Virus record (IMG/VR): IMGVR_UViG_3300034198_016666
Location: 1-43,611 of that record
Length of the DNA stretch: 43,611 nucleotides
Strand: one strand, 5' to 3'
Source of the DNA: a virus
A model generated the notes under the pieces. It made no database searches. It was not told the DNA's origin and saw only the letters and a list, made by a program, of their open reading frames with translations. The first letter of the stretch is position 1. Each line of letters starts with the position of its first letter. The translations under genes and the position numbers were made by a program. Below, in pieces: positions 13,781 to 21,847 of this stretch.

Positions 13781-13854
13781 ACAAAAACCCCCAAGGCGCA
13801 TCCCAAACCACAAACAATTCCGATCACCAACAACAAATTTATCCATTCCGCCAT
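13762..13854 (-). CDS. Single-pass membrane microprotein (30 residues)
   Basis: A short frame MAEWINLLLVIGIVCGLGCA continuing to VWTWTK, with a single uninterrupted hydrophobic span and a small polar N-terminus. GGGGAAA about nine bases upstream of ATG 13854 could serve as ribosome site. It overlaps the start of the coiled-coil gene by 19 bases in another frame. The combination of ATG, hydrophobic span and coupling makes a real microprotein plausible. Confidence 0.48.
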   Translation of the reverse strand: MAEWINLLLVIGIVCGLGCALGVFVWTWTK

Positions 13855-14211
13855 ATCCAAAATTTCCCCGTACTTATGAGCGTTTTTCGACCCCCGGCAC
13901 CCCTAGTTACCCCCAGGACCGACAGCCGCTGATATCATTGGCTTTTTTATTTTCCAGTCTTTTTAGCATCTTGGCATCTATATGATTTGATTGGATATTT
14001 ATTCTCCAATATTTTCAACGTCTTGCCAAACACACAATTCCATTGAACATTTTTTTGTCCAATGTTTTCAACGTGTTTGAACGCTCCCATGTAACACCAC
14101 GAAACATGAGAGAAACACAAAAAAGCATCAAATAACGCTCATGTAAATACAATTTTCTGCCGATATGGGATCGATCCTCAGTCTCGGGGATCACCTTTGG
14201 GAGATACTGTT
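13855..14211. promoter_or_regulatory. Regulatory gap upstream of the amidoligase operon, with repeats
   Basis: No gene is seen here. TCCAAT(A/G)TTTTCAACGT occurs twice, at 14005-14021 and 14058-14074, exactly 53 bases apart. Each copy sits in a small inverted repeat: TTGGA with TCCAA near 13991-14009, and CATTG with CAATG near 14041-14063. A single CTGATATCATTGG at 13929-13941 matches the array before the terminase genes. These are likely operator or activator sites for the rightward cassette. Confidence 0.5.
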
Positions 14212-15426
14212 ATGACAACGAACCCTAATCTTGTTTGCGCTCGTTCCGCATCTCAGTCTGAGTTCCGCAATTCCCATGTTAGATTGGGTTTTGAGCTTGA
14301 AACAAACTCAGTCAATTCCCTCAATTATCAATCCCTGAACGCTCAGAAACGCTCAGTCACCAAGACACGTACAATTCTCGCACAATCCGCCAACACCTAC
14401 GCCGTCGATGTGCATGATGGGGTTCGATATTCAATATCCAACATAAAACACAAAACACTAAAAAAGATCCACAAGCTAATCTTGTCTGAACACCTCTTAA
14501 CTCAAGATCCACCCATTCAAATCCCCTGTCAGGATGACGCTTTCAGGTCACTCACGATGTTTGTACATACATTTGCAAGACGCGGTCAATCAGGTTTTAA
14601 TTTCCACCAATACCAGAACGCTCACAACGGCCTCTTGGGCGTTCTGAAATACACTCTCGCGCAAACACAAAACACCCAAACAAAGATCAAGCTCACACGT
14701 TTGATCGGGCAATACTTGGCTGCCGATCACTCCATTGTTCCGTCGCTCTCTTCCGCGCCAAGATCCGAAACTCGGACAGAAGAATATCAGGAAGAAGAGA
14801 GCATAGATCTAAAGGAATATCTCCAGTCACTCAATTTCTCCGATGAAACTCTTTCGCTCGATTGGAAACCAGATGGATCGGTGCGCGGTCCAGAGATAAC
14901 AACGGAAGGCCCTCAAACATGGTCGGAAGTCACAGAACGCGCAATCTCTCTTTTCACGGATCTTGATCGTGTTGGTTTTTCAGTCAATTCAGGTTGCTCG
15001 TTTCACATCCACGCATCGATCAATGGAGTGACTCCAAAATATTCTATCAATTTCCAATCGTTTCTCATGCGTTTCGTCCTGAACGATCCAAGGGTTCCAG
15101 TTGGCGTGAGAATGCGCTGGAGATCCGATTCACTCTCTCAATATTTCAATTTCACTCTCGATGCTCAGAAATATCGCTTCGTTGCCATGCGCTCGCAAAC
15201 ATGGGAATTCCGGTGTTTCGGGAATATCGACAATATCACCGATGCTCTTGCCTGTTTGGCTATCGCATCCGACGCATATCACGCGGCCATCAACAATACC
15301 GAAACACTCATGCTACCTATGGGCATGCGCTTTGAAGCTATCGCGCTCCATGCTGCAAAACACTCCATGACGTTTGATCAAGCTCTTGCCGCTCTCACAA
15401 CCAAAGATCAATCGGAAGCTGCTTAA
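14212..15426 (+). CDS. Amidoligase family enzyme (glutamine-synthetase fold, COOH-NH2 ligase)
   Basis: 404-residue protein matching the Amidoligase_2 family. Visible motifs: LGFELETN with Glu28 and Glu30, a middle DGSVRGPEITTEGP (metal and substrate loop), GCSFHIHAS (His pair) and WEFRCFGN near the C-terminus. These enzymes use ATP to join a carboxylate to an amine, forming amide or peptide-like bonds. ATG 14212 has GGGAG eight bases upstream; a TTG at 14197 is poorer. It is followed after 23 bases by a class-II glutamine amidotransferase that could supply ammonia. Codons look richer in ATC/CTC than in neighbouring genes, a hint of transfer. Substrate unknown: host wall peptide, a protein side chain or a small metabolite are options. 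Confidence 0.8.
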   Translation: MTTNPNLVCARSASQSEFRNSHVRLGFELETNSVNSLNYQSLNAQKRSVTKTRTILAQSANTYAVDVHDGVRYSISNIKHKTLKKIHKLILSEHLLTQDPPIQIPCQDDAFRSLTMFVHTFARRGQSGFNFHQYQNAHNGLLGVLKYTLAQTQNTQTKIKLTRLIGQYLAADHSIVPSLSSAPRSETRTEEYQEEESIDLKEYLQSLNFSDETLSLDWKPDGSVRGPEITTEGPQTWSEVTERAISLFTDLDRVGFSVNSGCSFHIHASINGVTPKYSINFQSFLMRFVLNDPRVPVGVRMRWRSDSLSQYFNFTLDAQKYRFVAMRSQTWEFRCFGNIDNITDALACLAIASDAYHAAINNTETLMLPMGMRFEAIALHAAKHSMTFDQALAALTTKDQSEAA

Positions 15427-15449
15427 TTCTTTTCACGGGAGAAATTTCT

Positions 15450-16316
15450 ATGTGTACTATCATAACAACCGACACGATCGACGAGTCACTGTTTACACAG
15501 ATACGCTCCGATGCTCAATTCAACCCTCATGGCCTATCGGCTGTCACGTTTGACGGGCAAGAGTATCAGATTATCAAGACTCACGATCCAGAGTCACTCA
15601 TTCACTCTCTGAGCTTCAAACAGTTCAAACGTGTTTGGGTTCACACTCGGAATGCGACAACATGGGCAAGAGGGATAACAGCGACCCATGCATTCATTCA
15701 TGGTGATTATATTGTGTTCCACAACGGTGTTCTATCGTCATCTGGAGCAAAACAGCATCCTGTTGATTCCATGCTCTTGTGCGATCTTCTGAAATACACG
15801 TCACCGGCAAATATTCAATCAATGCTTAACACCCTTGGCGAAACATGGGCAAATGTCATGATTGTTGATACGAAACTCGACCGGTATTATATTATCCGTC
15901 AGAATTCCGGATCGCTCCATACCGATGCCCATGGGAATTTCTCGACGAACCCATTCTCCGAAATTTCCGTTCCAGTCGGACAAAGTACCAGCGAAACATT
16001 CTCACTCCGACCAATTCCCGTTCCCGTCAAAATAACACCGAATATCGCCGAAATATATGATAGGTTGTATTCTGTCGCTTCCGATGAAACTCTCTCTCAG
16101 ACTGACAAGATCCAGCTCAAGAATGATATTAGAATGATCTCTGATAGTGACTTCGTCGATCTTGTTTACGACTATCAATTTCACAAAAGAACACCAAGAT
16201 CACAAGAATTCTACGATCTCTGCAATTCTAAACAGCGCAAGAAATTAAGAGTCATCCAAAAAGACAGCGATCGATATGAGTCGAAATACAGCTTGAAGAA
16301 TTGGGGTTCAGTATGA
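15450..16316 (+). CDS. Class-II glutamine amidotransferase (Ntn hydrolase)
   Basis: 288-residue protein beginning MCTIITTD; Cys2 would be the nucleophile after Met removal. VWVHTRNATTWARG (substrate Arg segment), ATHAFIHGDYIVFHNG (the HNG motif) and a following VDSMLLCDLLKY match the glutaminase fold of PurF/GlmS/AsnB-type enzymes. No synthetase domain is attached. Expected role: hydrolyse glutamine and hand ammonia to the amidoligase upstream. The C-terminal 90 residues are charged and helical and unassigned. GGGAG precedes the ATG. ATGA couples it to the next gene. Confidence 0.82.
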   Translation: MCTIITTDTIDESLFTQIRSDAQFNPHGLSAVTFDGQEYQIIKTHDPESLIHSLSFKQFKRVWVHTRNATTWARGITATHAFIHGDYIVFHNGVLSSSGAKQHPVDSMLLCDLLKYTSPANIQSMLNTLGETWANVMIVDTKLDRYYIIRQNSGSLHTDAHGNFSTNPFSEISVPVGQSTSETFSLRPIPVPVKITPNIAEIYDRLYSVASDETLSQTDKIQLKNDIRMISDSDFVDLVYDYQFHKRTPRSQEFYDLCNSKQRKKLRVIQKDSDRYESKYSLKNWGSV

Positions 16317-16537
16317 CAACCCTTTACTCCACCCATCCGACACTCTCTCACCTGAGAGGAACACTTTATTGGTCAGATGCCCCGAGACCCCGTGTTATCT
16401 GGCGCGTGTTCGACGATCTACGCTCGGCTCTCACTTCACTGTCCCCTCTTGCCGAGTATCGCCGTGTGTCTGTTATCGCCCGCTATCACTGCCCGCTCTC
16501 TCCAAGGCTTAAGTTTGTTTTGGTTTTGAAGAGATAG
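16313..16537 (+). CDS. Small protein of the amidoligase cassette
   Basis: 74-residue basic protein, no family recognised. Segments: THPTLSHLRGTLYWSDAPRP, VIWRVFDDLRSALTSL, and a C-terminal VSVIARYHCPLSPRLKFVLV that looks like two strands. ATG 16313 overlaps the amidotransferase stop as ATGA, and a terminator follows 23 bases after its stop, so it belongs to the cassette. It may be an acceptor substrate, a specificity subunit or unrelated. Confidence 0.62.
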   Translation: MTTLYSTHPTLSHLRGTLYWSDAPRPRVIWRVFDDLRSALTSLSPLAEYRRVSVIARYHCPLSPRLKFVLVLKR

Positions 16538-16559
16538 GCTCTCTCTCTCCCATTTGACT

Positions 16560-16588
16560 CGCTCTCTCACTGAGAGCGGGTTTTTTTT
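16560..16588 (+). terminator. Rho-independent terminator of the amidoligase operon
   Basis: CGCTCTC (16560-16566) pairs with GAGAGCG (16572-16578) around a five-base loop, followed by GG and eight T. It closes the three-gene cassette. Confidence 0.85.
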
Positions 16589-17042
16589 GTTAGAGCATGT
16601 TAGTGATGAAAGACAGGGAATTGACTCTCGTTTGTTGCTTTGTTCAGCTTAATTGTGGAGAGAGGCAGGGAAGAGGGGTTTTTGCATTTTTCTCTAGCAA
16701 TATCAACCGGATAGCCCACCAGACCTCTAACCTACCGATATCATTAGCTTCTTAACCACTTAATATCATTATACTTAATCTATCTATCTGATATCATTAG
16801 ACTTCTTAACCTATCAATATCATTGAATATATTATAACATCATGATATCATTGATATCTATTAACAGTCTGATATCATTGGGATAAATAGTCTAATGATA
16901 CCGGGGGGTAAGAAAGTACAGAGATTCCGGGGGGTTGGGTGGAAATACCCCCTCAACAAACCCCACCAAAATTTCAGGTTTTTGCCCCCTCCTCCTTCGC
17001 GTGCTACTCTCAAGCAAAACCACACGAACAGGATGTTCACGG
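16589..17042. repeat. 27-base periodic GATATCATT array upstream of terminase
   Basis: No gene is seen. (G/A)ATATCATT starts at 16737, 16762, 16790, 16816, 16844 and 16871, i.e. every 25-28 bases. An inverted AATGATA lies at 16894-16900. Between cores, a second block resembling CTTCTTAACC recurs in several units. CCGGGGGGT then occurs at 16901 and 16927, 26 bases apart. One more CTGATATCATTGG lies upstream of the amidoligase gene (13929). The array directly precedes the small terminase gene, so it may be its binding/packaging site; a regulatory or replication array is also possible. Confidence 0.6.
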
Positions 17043-17726
17043 ATGGAAATTAAAACAGAGAGCAATGCCAATCTAAAGCGTAGAATCCTAGACGAACTCG
17101 CAAACGGCACCGCACTCAAAGAGATTCTTGAGAATCTCAAAGTCAACCCACAAACTTTTGTTTCATTTCGAGACGACCCGGAGTTCGACACCAGTGTTCG
17201 TGCTATTCAGTCACGGATATTGCCAAACGACTTTGCCGAGACGAAGTTAAAGAGGCTGTTTGAACGCGGAGAATCTGATTCGGAGCGGTACGTCGAGAAG
17301 ATAACGCCATCGACCGCGATGCAGATAGCAGAAAAGATGGGAGATGCTCTTTCACGGGGGCTGACCTATGAGCAGGCGTGTATTTATGTGAGTGTCTCGC
17401 CTCTAGATATCCGCAAGTATGCAGAGAAGAACCCTGATTTCTTCAAGGCGCTCAATGAAGCGGAGATGCGCTTCTCACTTTTCCTTATCGACAAGATTAT
17501 GCGTCACGCCCAGGATGACTGGAAAGCTGCTTCATGGTTATTGGAACGCAAATATCCTGAGAAGTGGTCGGACGTGAAGCGCGTGGATATCAAACAGCGT
17601 GCTGCAATTGAGAAGACGACCCAGATCCGCGACCAAAAGCAGATGAAGGGTAAGATAACGACGGTGGATGTTCAGAAGATGAGCGATGAAGAACTCAGGA
17701 AAGCATTGGAAAGTTCACGGTCGTGA
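17043..17726 (+). CDS. Terminase small subunit-like protein
   Basis: 227-residue protein. An N-terminal helical region (ILDELANGTALKEILENLKV) is followed by a second HTH-like segment (LSRGLTYEQACIYVSVSPLD). The C-terminal part has WLLERKYPEKWSDVKRVDI, a signature often seen in small terminase-like proteins. It would recognise the packaging site and recruit the large subunit. ATG 17043 has AGGA nine bases upstream; a longer frame to 16935 lacks a site. The stop overlaps the GTG of the large subunit. The repeat array just upstream is a candidate target. Confidence 0.75.
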   Translation: MEIKTESNANLKRRILDELANGTALKEILENLKVNPQTFVSFRDDPEFDTSVRAIQSRILPNDFAETKLKRLFERGESDSERYVEKITPSTAMQIAEKMGDALSRGLTYEQACIYVSVSPLDIRKYAEKNPDFFKALNEAEMRFSLFLIDKIMRHAQDDWKAASWLLERKYPEKWSDVKRVDIKQRAAIEKTTQIRDQKQMKGKITTVDVQKMSDEELRKALESSRS

Positions 17727-19153
17727 AATTAACAAATGAAGAGTTCCTACAAATCCAGCTTGAGCTGAGGAAGCGTGACTTGCACAGGTTTGTGGAGTCA
17801 ACGGTCCCGAACTTTTCGGACGGTTGGTTGTACAAGGTGCTCTGCGAGAAGCTACAAAAGTTCGCAGAAGATGTCCGTGAGAAGAAAAGTCCACGGCTTA
17901 TCGTGTGTATGCCCCCGCGCCATCTAAAAAGCGAGACAATCTCGGTACGGTTCCCTGTGTGGGGGATGCTCAATAATCCGGGTTGGGAGATTATTGTCTC
18001 GACCTACGGCTCGAATCTCTCGGAGCGTCTGTCACGCAGGGCGCGGTCGCTTATGACCGAGCAATATATCCAAACGCTTTGGCCCACAGCGCGATTAGAC
18101 CCGAATCAATTTTCCGTGAAAGAGTGGAAGATGTTTCACGGATCTAACTTTGCGATACCGACGACCTATAAGGCGGTGGGCAGGGGCGGGGCGTTGACCG
18201 GAAGCGGGGCGCATATCCTTATCTGCGATGACTTGATTAAGGACCAGGCCGAGGCCGACAGCGCGCGTGTGCGAGACGATATGTGGCATTGGTTCAACTC
18301 GACGGCGCGAACACGTTTGACGCCTGGCGGTGGGATCATTGTGGTGAACACGCGCTGGCACAAGGATGATATTACGGGCCGGTTGATTGCAGAGAGTGAT
18401 GCAAAGACCGGCGACCATTGGGAGGTTGTGAACTTCCCGGCAATTGCTGAGTTTGATGAGCCGTTCCGTAAGGTGGGCGAGGCATTGCACCCTGAGCGAT
18501 TCGATCTGCCTGCGTTAGAGAAGATGAAAAGAGCGCTACCGAACCGTTGGTGGGATGCGTTGTATCAACAGCGGCCTGCGTCGGTGGGCGGTGAGATATT
18601 GAAAGCGAGATGGTTCAATGAGTGGGACGTGGCACCTGAGATGGATATTATCATCCAGGCATGGGACCTTCGTTTCTCACGGTCACAGACAGCGGGTTCA
18701 TCGTATGTGGTGGGTCAGGTTTGGGGTGCGCGTGGCTCAAAGCGTTATCTTCTTGACGAGATGCGCGGGCGATGGAGCTATACTGAGAGCAGAGATGCTA
18801 TCAGGGAGATGTGTGATCGATGGCCGCAGGCGACAGCGGTGCTTATTGAGAACAAAGCCAACGGACCGGCGATAGAAAGTGACCTTGAGGGGGAAGTTTC
18901 TGGCCTTGTGCTGTACGATCCGAGGGGTGACAAGATACAGCGCCTTGAGCGTGTGTCTCCACTCATTCGCGCTGGCGATATTTACTTACCGCCGCACGAT
19001 CAAGCGCCTTGGATAACTGATTGGTTGGGTGAGGTGTGCGGTTTCCCACGCGCACCGAATGATGACCGCGTGGATGCAATGAGCATGGCACTTGCTTATT
19101 TGCATGAGCTAAAGAGCGAGTTGGGAACGGTACATGCAATGCACCTCTTGTGA
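17723..19153 (+). CDS. terL: Terminase large subunit
   Basis: 476-residue packaging motor. ATPase part: Walker A-like PPRHLKSE at 64-71, Walker B ILICDD at 165-170, and a coupling motif VVNTRW. Nuclease part: AWD at 313-315, IENK at 375-378 and DDRVDAMSMAL near 447-457, the RNase H-type acids expected of TerL. The length is normal. GTG start at 17723 overlaps the upstream stop as GTGA. It cuts and translocates phage DNA into proheads via the portal encoded downstream. Confidence 0.93.
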   Translation: MKLTNEEFLQIQLELRKRDLHRFVESTVPNFSDGWLYKVLCEKLQKFAEDVREKKSPRLIVCMPPRHLKSETISVRFPVWGMLNNPGWEIIVSTYGSNLSERLSRRARSLMTEQYIQTLWPTARLDPNQFSVKEWKMFHGSNFAIPTTYKAVGRGGALTGSGAHILICDDLIKDQAEADSARVRDDMWHWFNSTARTRLTPGGGIIVVNTRWHKDDITGRLIAESDAKTGDHWEVVNFPAIAEFDEPFRKVGEALHPERFDLPALEKMKRALPNRWWDALYQQRPASVGGEILKARWFNEWDVAPEMDIIIQAWDLRFSRSQTAGSSYVVGQVWGARGSKRYLLDEMRGRWSYTESRDAIREMCDRWPQATAVLIENKANGPAIESDLEGEVSGLVLYDPRGDKIQRLERVSPLIRAGDIYLPPHDQAPWITDWLGEVCGFPRAPNDDRVDAMSMALAYLHELKSELGTVHAMHLL

Positions 19154-19166
19154 TAGGATGTGTGCG

Positions 19167-19379
19167 ATGGCGTTAGTTGTTGAGCTTAAAAAAGGCGAAG
19201 CGGTGAAGATAGGGAACCATGTGTTGCTGGTATCGGCCACACGCGGAGCGCGCCTTGTTCTTAACGCACCAAAAGAAATGAAAATCGAGCGGCTTGGGAT
19301 TGTTGAGGTCAAGGACAATGAAGAAAAAACTGAAAGCGCGACCATCGTCAGAAAAGCTCTCCCCGCTGAAAAGCGTTGA
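19167..19379 (+). CDS. CsrA-like RNA-binding protein
   Basis: 70-residue protein resembling the translational regulator CsrA/RsmA: MALVVELKKGEAVKIGNHVL lines up with the N-terminal strands, G..RLVLNAPKEMKIERLGI with the GxAPxxVxVxRxEI core. The Arg after NAPKEMKIE corresponds to the RNA-contacting Arg44. It lacks about two residues before NAPKE and has a charged 20-residue tail. ATG 19167 has AGGA eight bases upstream and matches the family start. It lies between terL and portal, overlapping the latter by 62 bases. Expected role: bind GGA-containing leaders of phage or host mRNAs. Confidence 0.72.
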   Translation: MALVVELKKGEAVKIGNHVLLVSATRGARLVLNAPKEMKIERLGIVEVKDNEEKTESATIVRKALPAEKR

Positions 19380-21843
19380 GCCAACCGACTGGGATGATGC
19401 GGCATTAGGGAATTGGAGTTCAGAGAATCAAGCGTTGATGGACGCCCGTACGCTAAAGAGTTTGTTCTTTGGCGAGGATTGGGTCTACATCACGGTGGAT
19501 GCCTATGCACAACCACTTTCGACTGTGCCGCTGCGCGTGTTTGCGCGTGAGAACACGGTCAACAATACAGATGCCTGGAAGCCTGTATCTGAGCGCCATA
19601 AATTAAACCAGATGTTGAAGAACCCGAATGAGTATCAGGATGGGACGCAGTTCCTCTATTCAGTGATTGCGGATTACATCTTGGGTGGAAATGCGTTCTT
19701 CTTCTTTGCTCCAAAATCAGGCTCCATGATCCCTGTTGGTTTTGAGCGTGTTTCTTATCAGTTTGAGGGCGGCTTACCCAAAACATACCTGGTAACAAAC
19801 GGTGTGGATGAGACGTTCACGGACAACAAACCCACGTCTTATAAAATCCAAGAGATATGCCACGTGAAGCGCCCGAACCCGGCAAGTGTTTTCTACGGCC
19901 TCTCGCCCTTTGTCCCTGCGCGTAAATCACTTCTGTTTAACCGCTACTCGCAAGAGTATCTGAACAGCTTTTATCTAAAGGGTGCAACCCCGCAGTTTAT
20001 CCTCTCGCTTGAGCGTGAGGCAAACGAGCTTTCAGCGCAGCGGCTACTTAAATCAATGGAACAAGCCTACACGGGCCGCCGCAACCAACGTCGCACAATG
20101 CTGCTCCCCAAAGGCGTGTCGATTACAACCGCTGAGAACAAGATCTCTGACCAACAGCTTGTTGACCTTATCAATCTGAACCGTGAGACAATCCTCAACA
20201 CTCTCCACATTCCAAAACATGTGGTCGGTATGCAGTCCGCAGGCTCGCTTGGGTCTGAGGAAGCGAAGATGGCGCTACGATATTTCTGGGAGTCGGCAGT
20301 TCGCCCGACGGGTGACTCGATTGCCTCAGCGATGTCGAAGTATTTCCGTGAGCAGAGATTGCTTGGTCAGAACGAAGAATTGCGCTTTGACTACTCTGGT
20401 GTGATGGCGCTGCAAGAAAACCTCGACGCAAAGGCAAACCTGTCTATTCAGATGCTCCAGTCACACACGCTGAATGAAGTGCGTGCGGCTCTGTGGCAGT
20501 TACCACCTGTGAACGGCGGTGATGCGCTCCCAGGCTCGAAGCCGCCTGCTTTGCAATCTATCCAGGTGAACCCCGAGGTTGTTGCCACACAACCTGAGAC
20601 ACCAAACATCTCCCCTTCTGTCACGGAAGCCAAAGCACTCCTTGAGGTGCCTGAGCAGAACATGAAGGCACCCTACGATGTGATCGATTTCCAACCAACG
20701 CAGAAGATGGCCGAGAACGCTGAGCGCGGCCTTGAGCTAAGACAAGAGTTCGGTCGTGGTGGGACTTCGGTGGGTGTGGCCCGCGCGGTTCAACTCAAGA
20801 ACAGAGAGAATCTTTCGCCTGACACAGTGCGTCGGATGAGGTCATTTTTCGCGCGTCATCAGCACGACAACCTGACTCAAGTTGACCCTCCATCGAACGG
20901 CTACATCGCCCATCTTCTTTGGGGTGGAGACGAAGGCAGAAATTGGGCTGAGCGGATTGTTGCGCGTATGGACCGCATCGACGAGATGGATGATAACGAG
21001 GATTCAATCAAAGCACTCTCGCAGGATATCGAAGATGCCTCGAAAAAGCCTGAGCCTGAGATGGTTCTGTGGGCACTCGACTTGTTCACGGACAGCGCCA
21101 AGATAGCGGCAAGGGGTGTGGACACCGTTTACCGCGCGAAGAGCGAGGACGAGGACAGGTTGAAAGAGATTATTGAGGAAGAACTCAAAAAGCTTCAAGC
21201 AGACTATCTGGAGCGATATAATAAAGTTTTGGAACCAGCGCTTGAGGATGGCTACCGCGTGCAAGCAGCGACCGTCTTTGACGCTCCTGCGCGCGAGTCC
21301 ATTTTAGCCGCCATTGCAATAGACAAAGAAGGGCGCCTGGAGTTCCTCAAGGCACGCGGAATTGCTTCTTTTCAGGGCATCAACAAAACAACCACCGACG
21401 AGGTGATGAGCATTGTTCTTGAAGGCGTGAAAGAGGGTCGCTCAACTGCTGAGACGATTGAGAACATCCGTGGTTACTTCACGGATAAGGCCGCAATGCG
21501 AGCGCGCCGGATAGCCCGGACAGAAACGCTGACGGCTATTTCTATGGGCCAAGCGTCAATGATGCGAACAGTGGCCAAAGCTGTCCCTGAGCTAAAAAAG
21601 ATATGGGTTACAATGGCTGATGATCGCGTGCGTGGGAGAAATCCAAACGACACCGCTGATCATGTATCCCTTCACGGCGTAGAAAAGAATTGGAATGAGG
21701 AGTTTGAAGAACAGCTTTCTTATCCAAGAGATCCGCGCGCACCGGCTAAGCACGCAGTAAACTGCCGTTGTACGATGATCACAATTTTTCCGCAGGATAT
21801 TGAAAAAGTAAGGCAAGATATCGCCAATCTTATGAAGGAGTGA
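19318..21843 (+). CDS. Portal protein fused to a Mu gpF-like head morphogenesis domain
   Basis: 841-residue fusion. Residues about 25-420 are an HK97-type portal (TLKSLFFGEDWVYITVDAYA, LYSVIADYILGGNAFFF, then SLGSEEAKMALRYFWESAVR). A middle region about 455-555 contains AENAERGLELRQEFGRGGTS and HLLWGGDEGRNWAERIVARM, a domain I recall from other phage head proteins but cannot name. The C-terminal 150 residues match Phage_Mu_F: ARRIARTETLTA, WVTMADDRVRGRN, DHVSLHGV and VNCRCTM. The portal forms the DNA entry ring; the MuF part would sit inside the head. ATG 19318 follows AAGGAC. Separate portal and MuF genes are the usual state. Confidence 0.88.
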   Translation: MKKKLKARPSSEKLSPLKSVEPTDWDDAALGNWSSENQALMDARTLKSLFFGEDWVYITVDAYAQPLSTVPLRVFARENTVNNTDAWKPVSERHKLNQMLKNPNEYQDGTQFLYSVIADYILGGNAFFFFAPKSGSMIPVGFERVSYQFEGGLPKTYLVTNGVDETFTDNKPTSYKIQEICHVKRPNPASVFYGLSPFVPARKSLLFNRYSQEYLNSFYLKGATPQFILSLEREANELSAQRLLKSMEQAYTGRRNQRRTMLLPKGVSITTAENKISDQQLVDLINLNRETILNTLHIPKHVVGMQSAGSLGSEEAKMALRYFWESAVRPTGDSIASAMSKYFREQRLLGQNEELRFDYSGVMALQENLDAKANLSIQMLQSHTLNEVRAALWQLPPVNGGDALPGSKPPALQSIQVNPEVVATQPETPNISPSVTEAKALLEVPEQNMKAPYDVIDFQPTQKMAENAERGLELRQEFGRGGTSVGVARAVQLKNRENLSPDTVRRMRSFFARHQHDNLTQVDPPSNGYIAHLLWGGDEGRNWAERIVARMDRIDEMDDNEDSIKALSQDIEDASKKPEPEMVLWALDLFTDSAKIAARGVDTVYRAKSEDEDRLKEIIEEELKKLQADYLERYNKVLEPALEDGYRVQAATVFDAPARESILAAIAIDKEGRLEFLKARGIASFQGINKTTTDEVMSIVLEGVKEGRSTAETIENIRGYFTDKAAMRARRIARTETLTAISMGQASMMRTVAKAVPELKKIWVTMADDRVRGRNPNDTADHVSLHGVEKNWNEEFEEQLSYPRDPRAPAKHAVNCRCTMITIFPQDIEKVRQDIANLMKE

Positions 21844-21847
21844 TGTG

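Noticed and set aside
13584-13817. Gly/Asp-rich minus-strand frame overlapping the coiled-coil gene
   Set aside because: Composition is non-protein-like (GDAGTETGGAPRNG) and the other two frames give better proteins with ribosome sites.
16737-16900. Regular repeats resembling a CRISPR array
   Set aside because: The conserved core is only 9 bases, intervening sequence is AT-rich and partly repeated, and no cas genes are present. The Cas4-like nuclease belongs to a recombination operon.
18095-18490. Minus-strand frame inside terL
   Set aside because: Antisense to the conserved ATPase motifs of terL; His/Arg/Pro-rich composition; no start signal.
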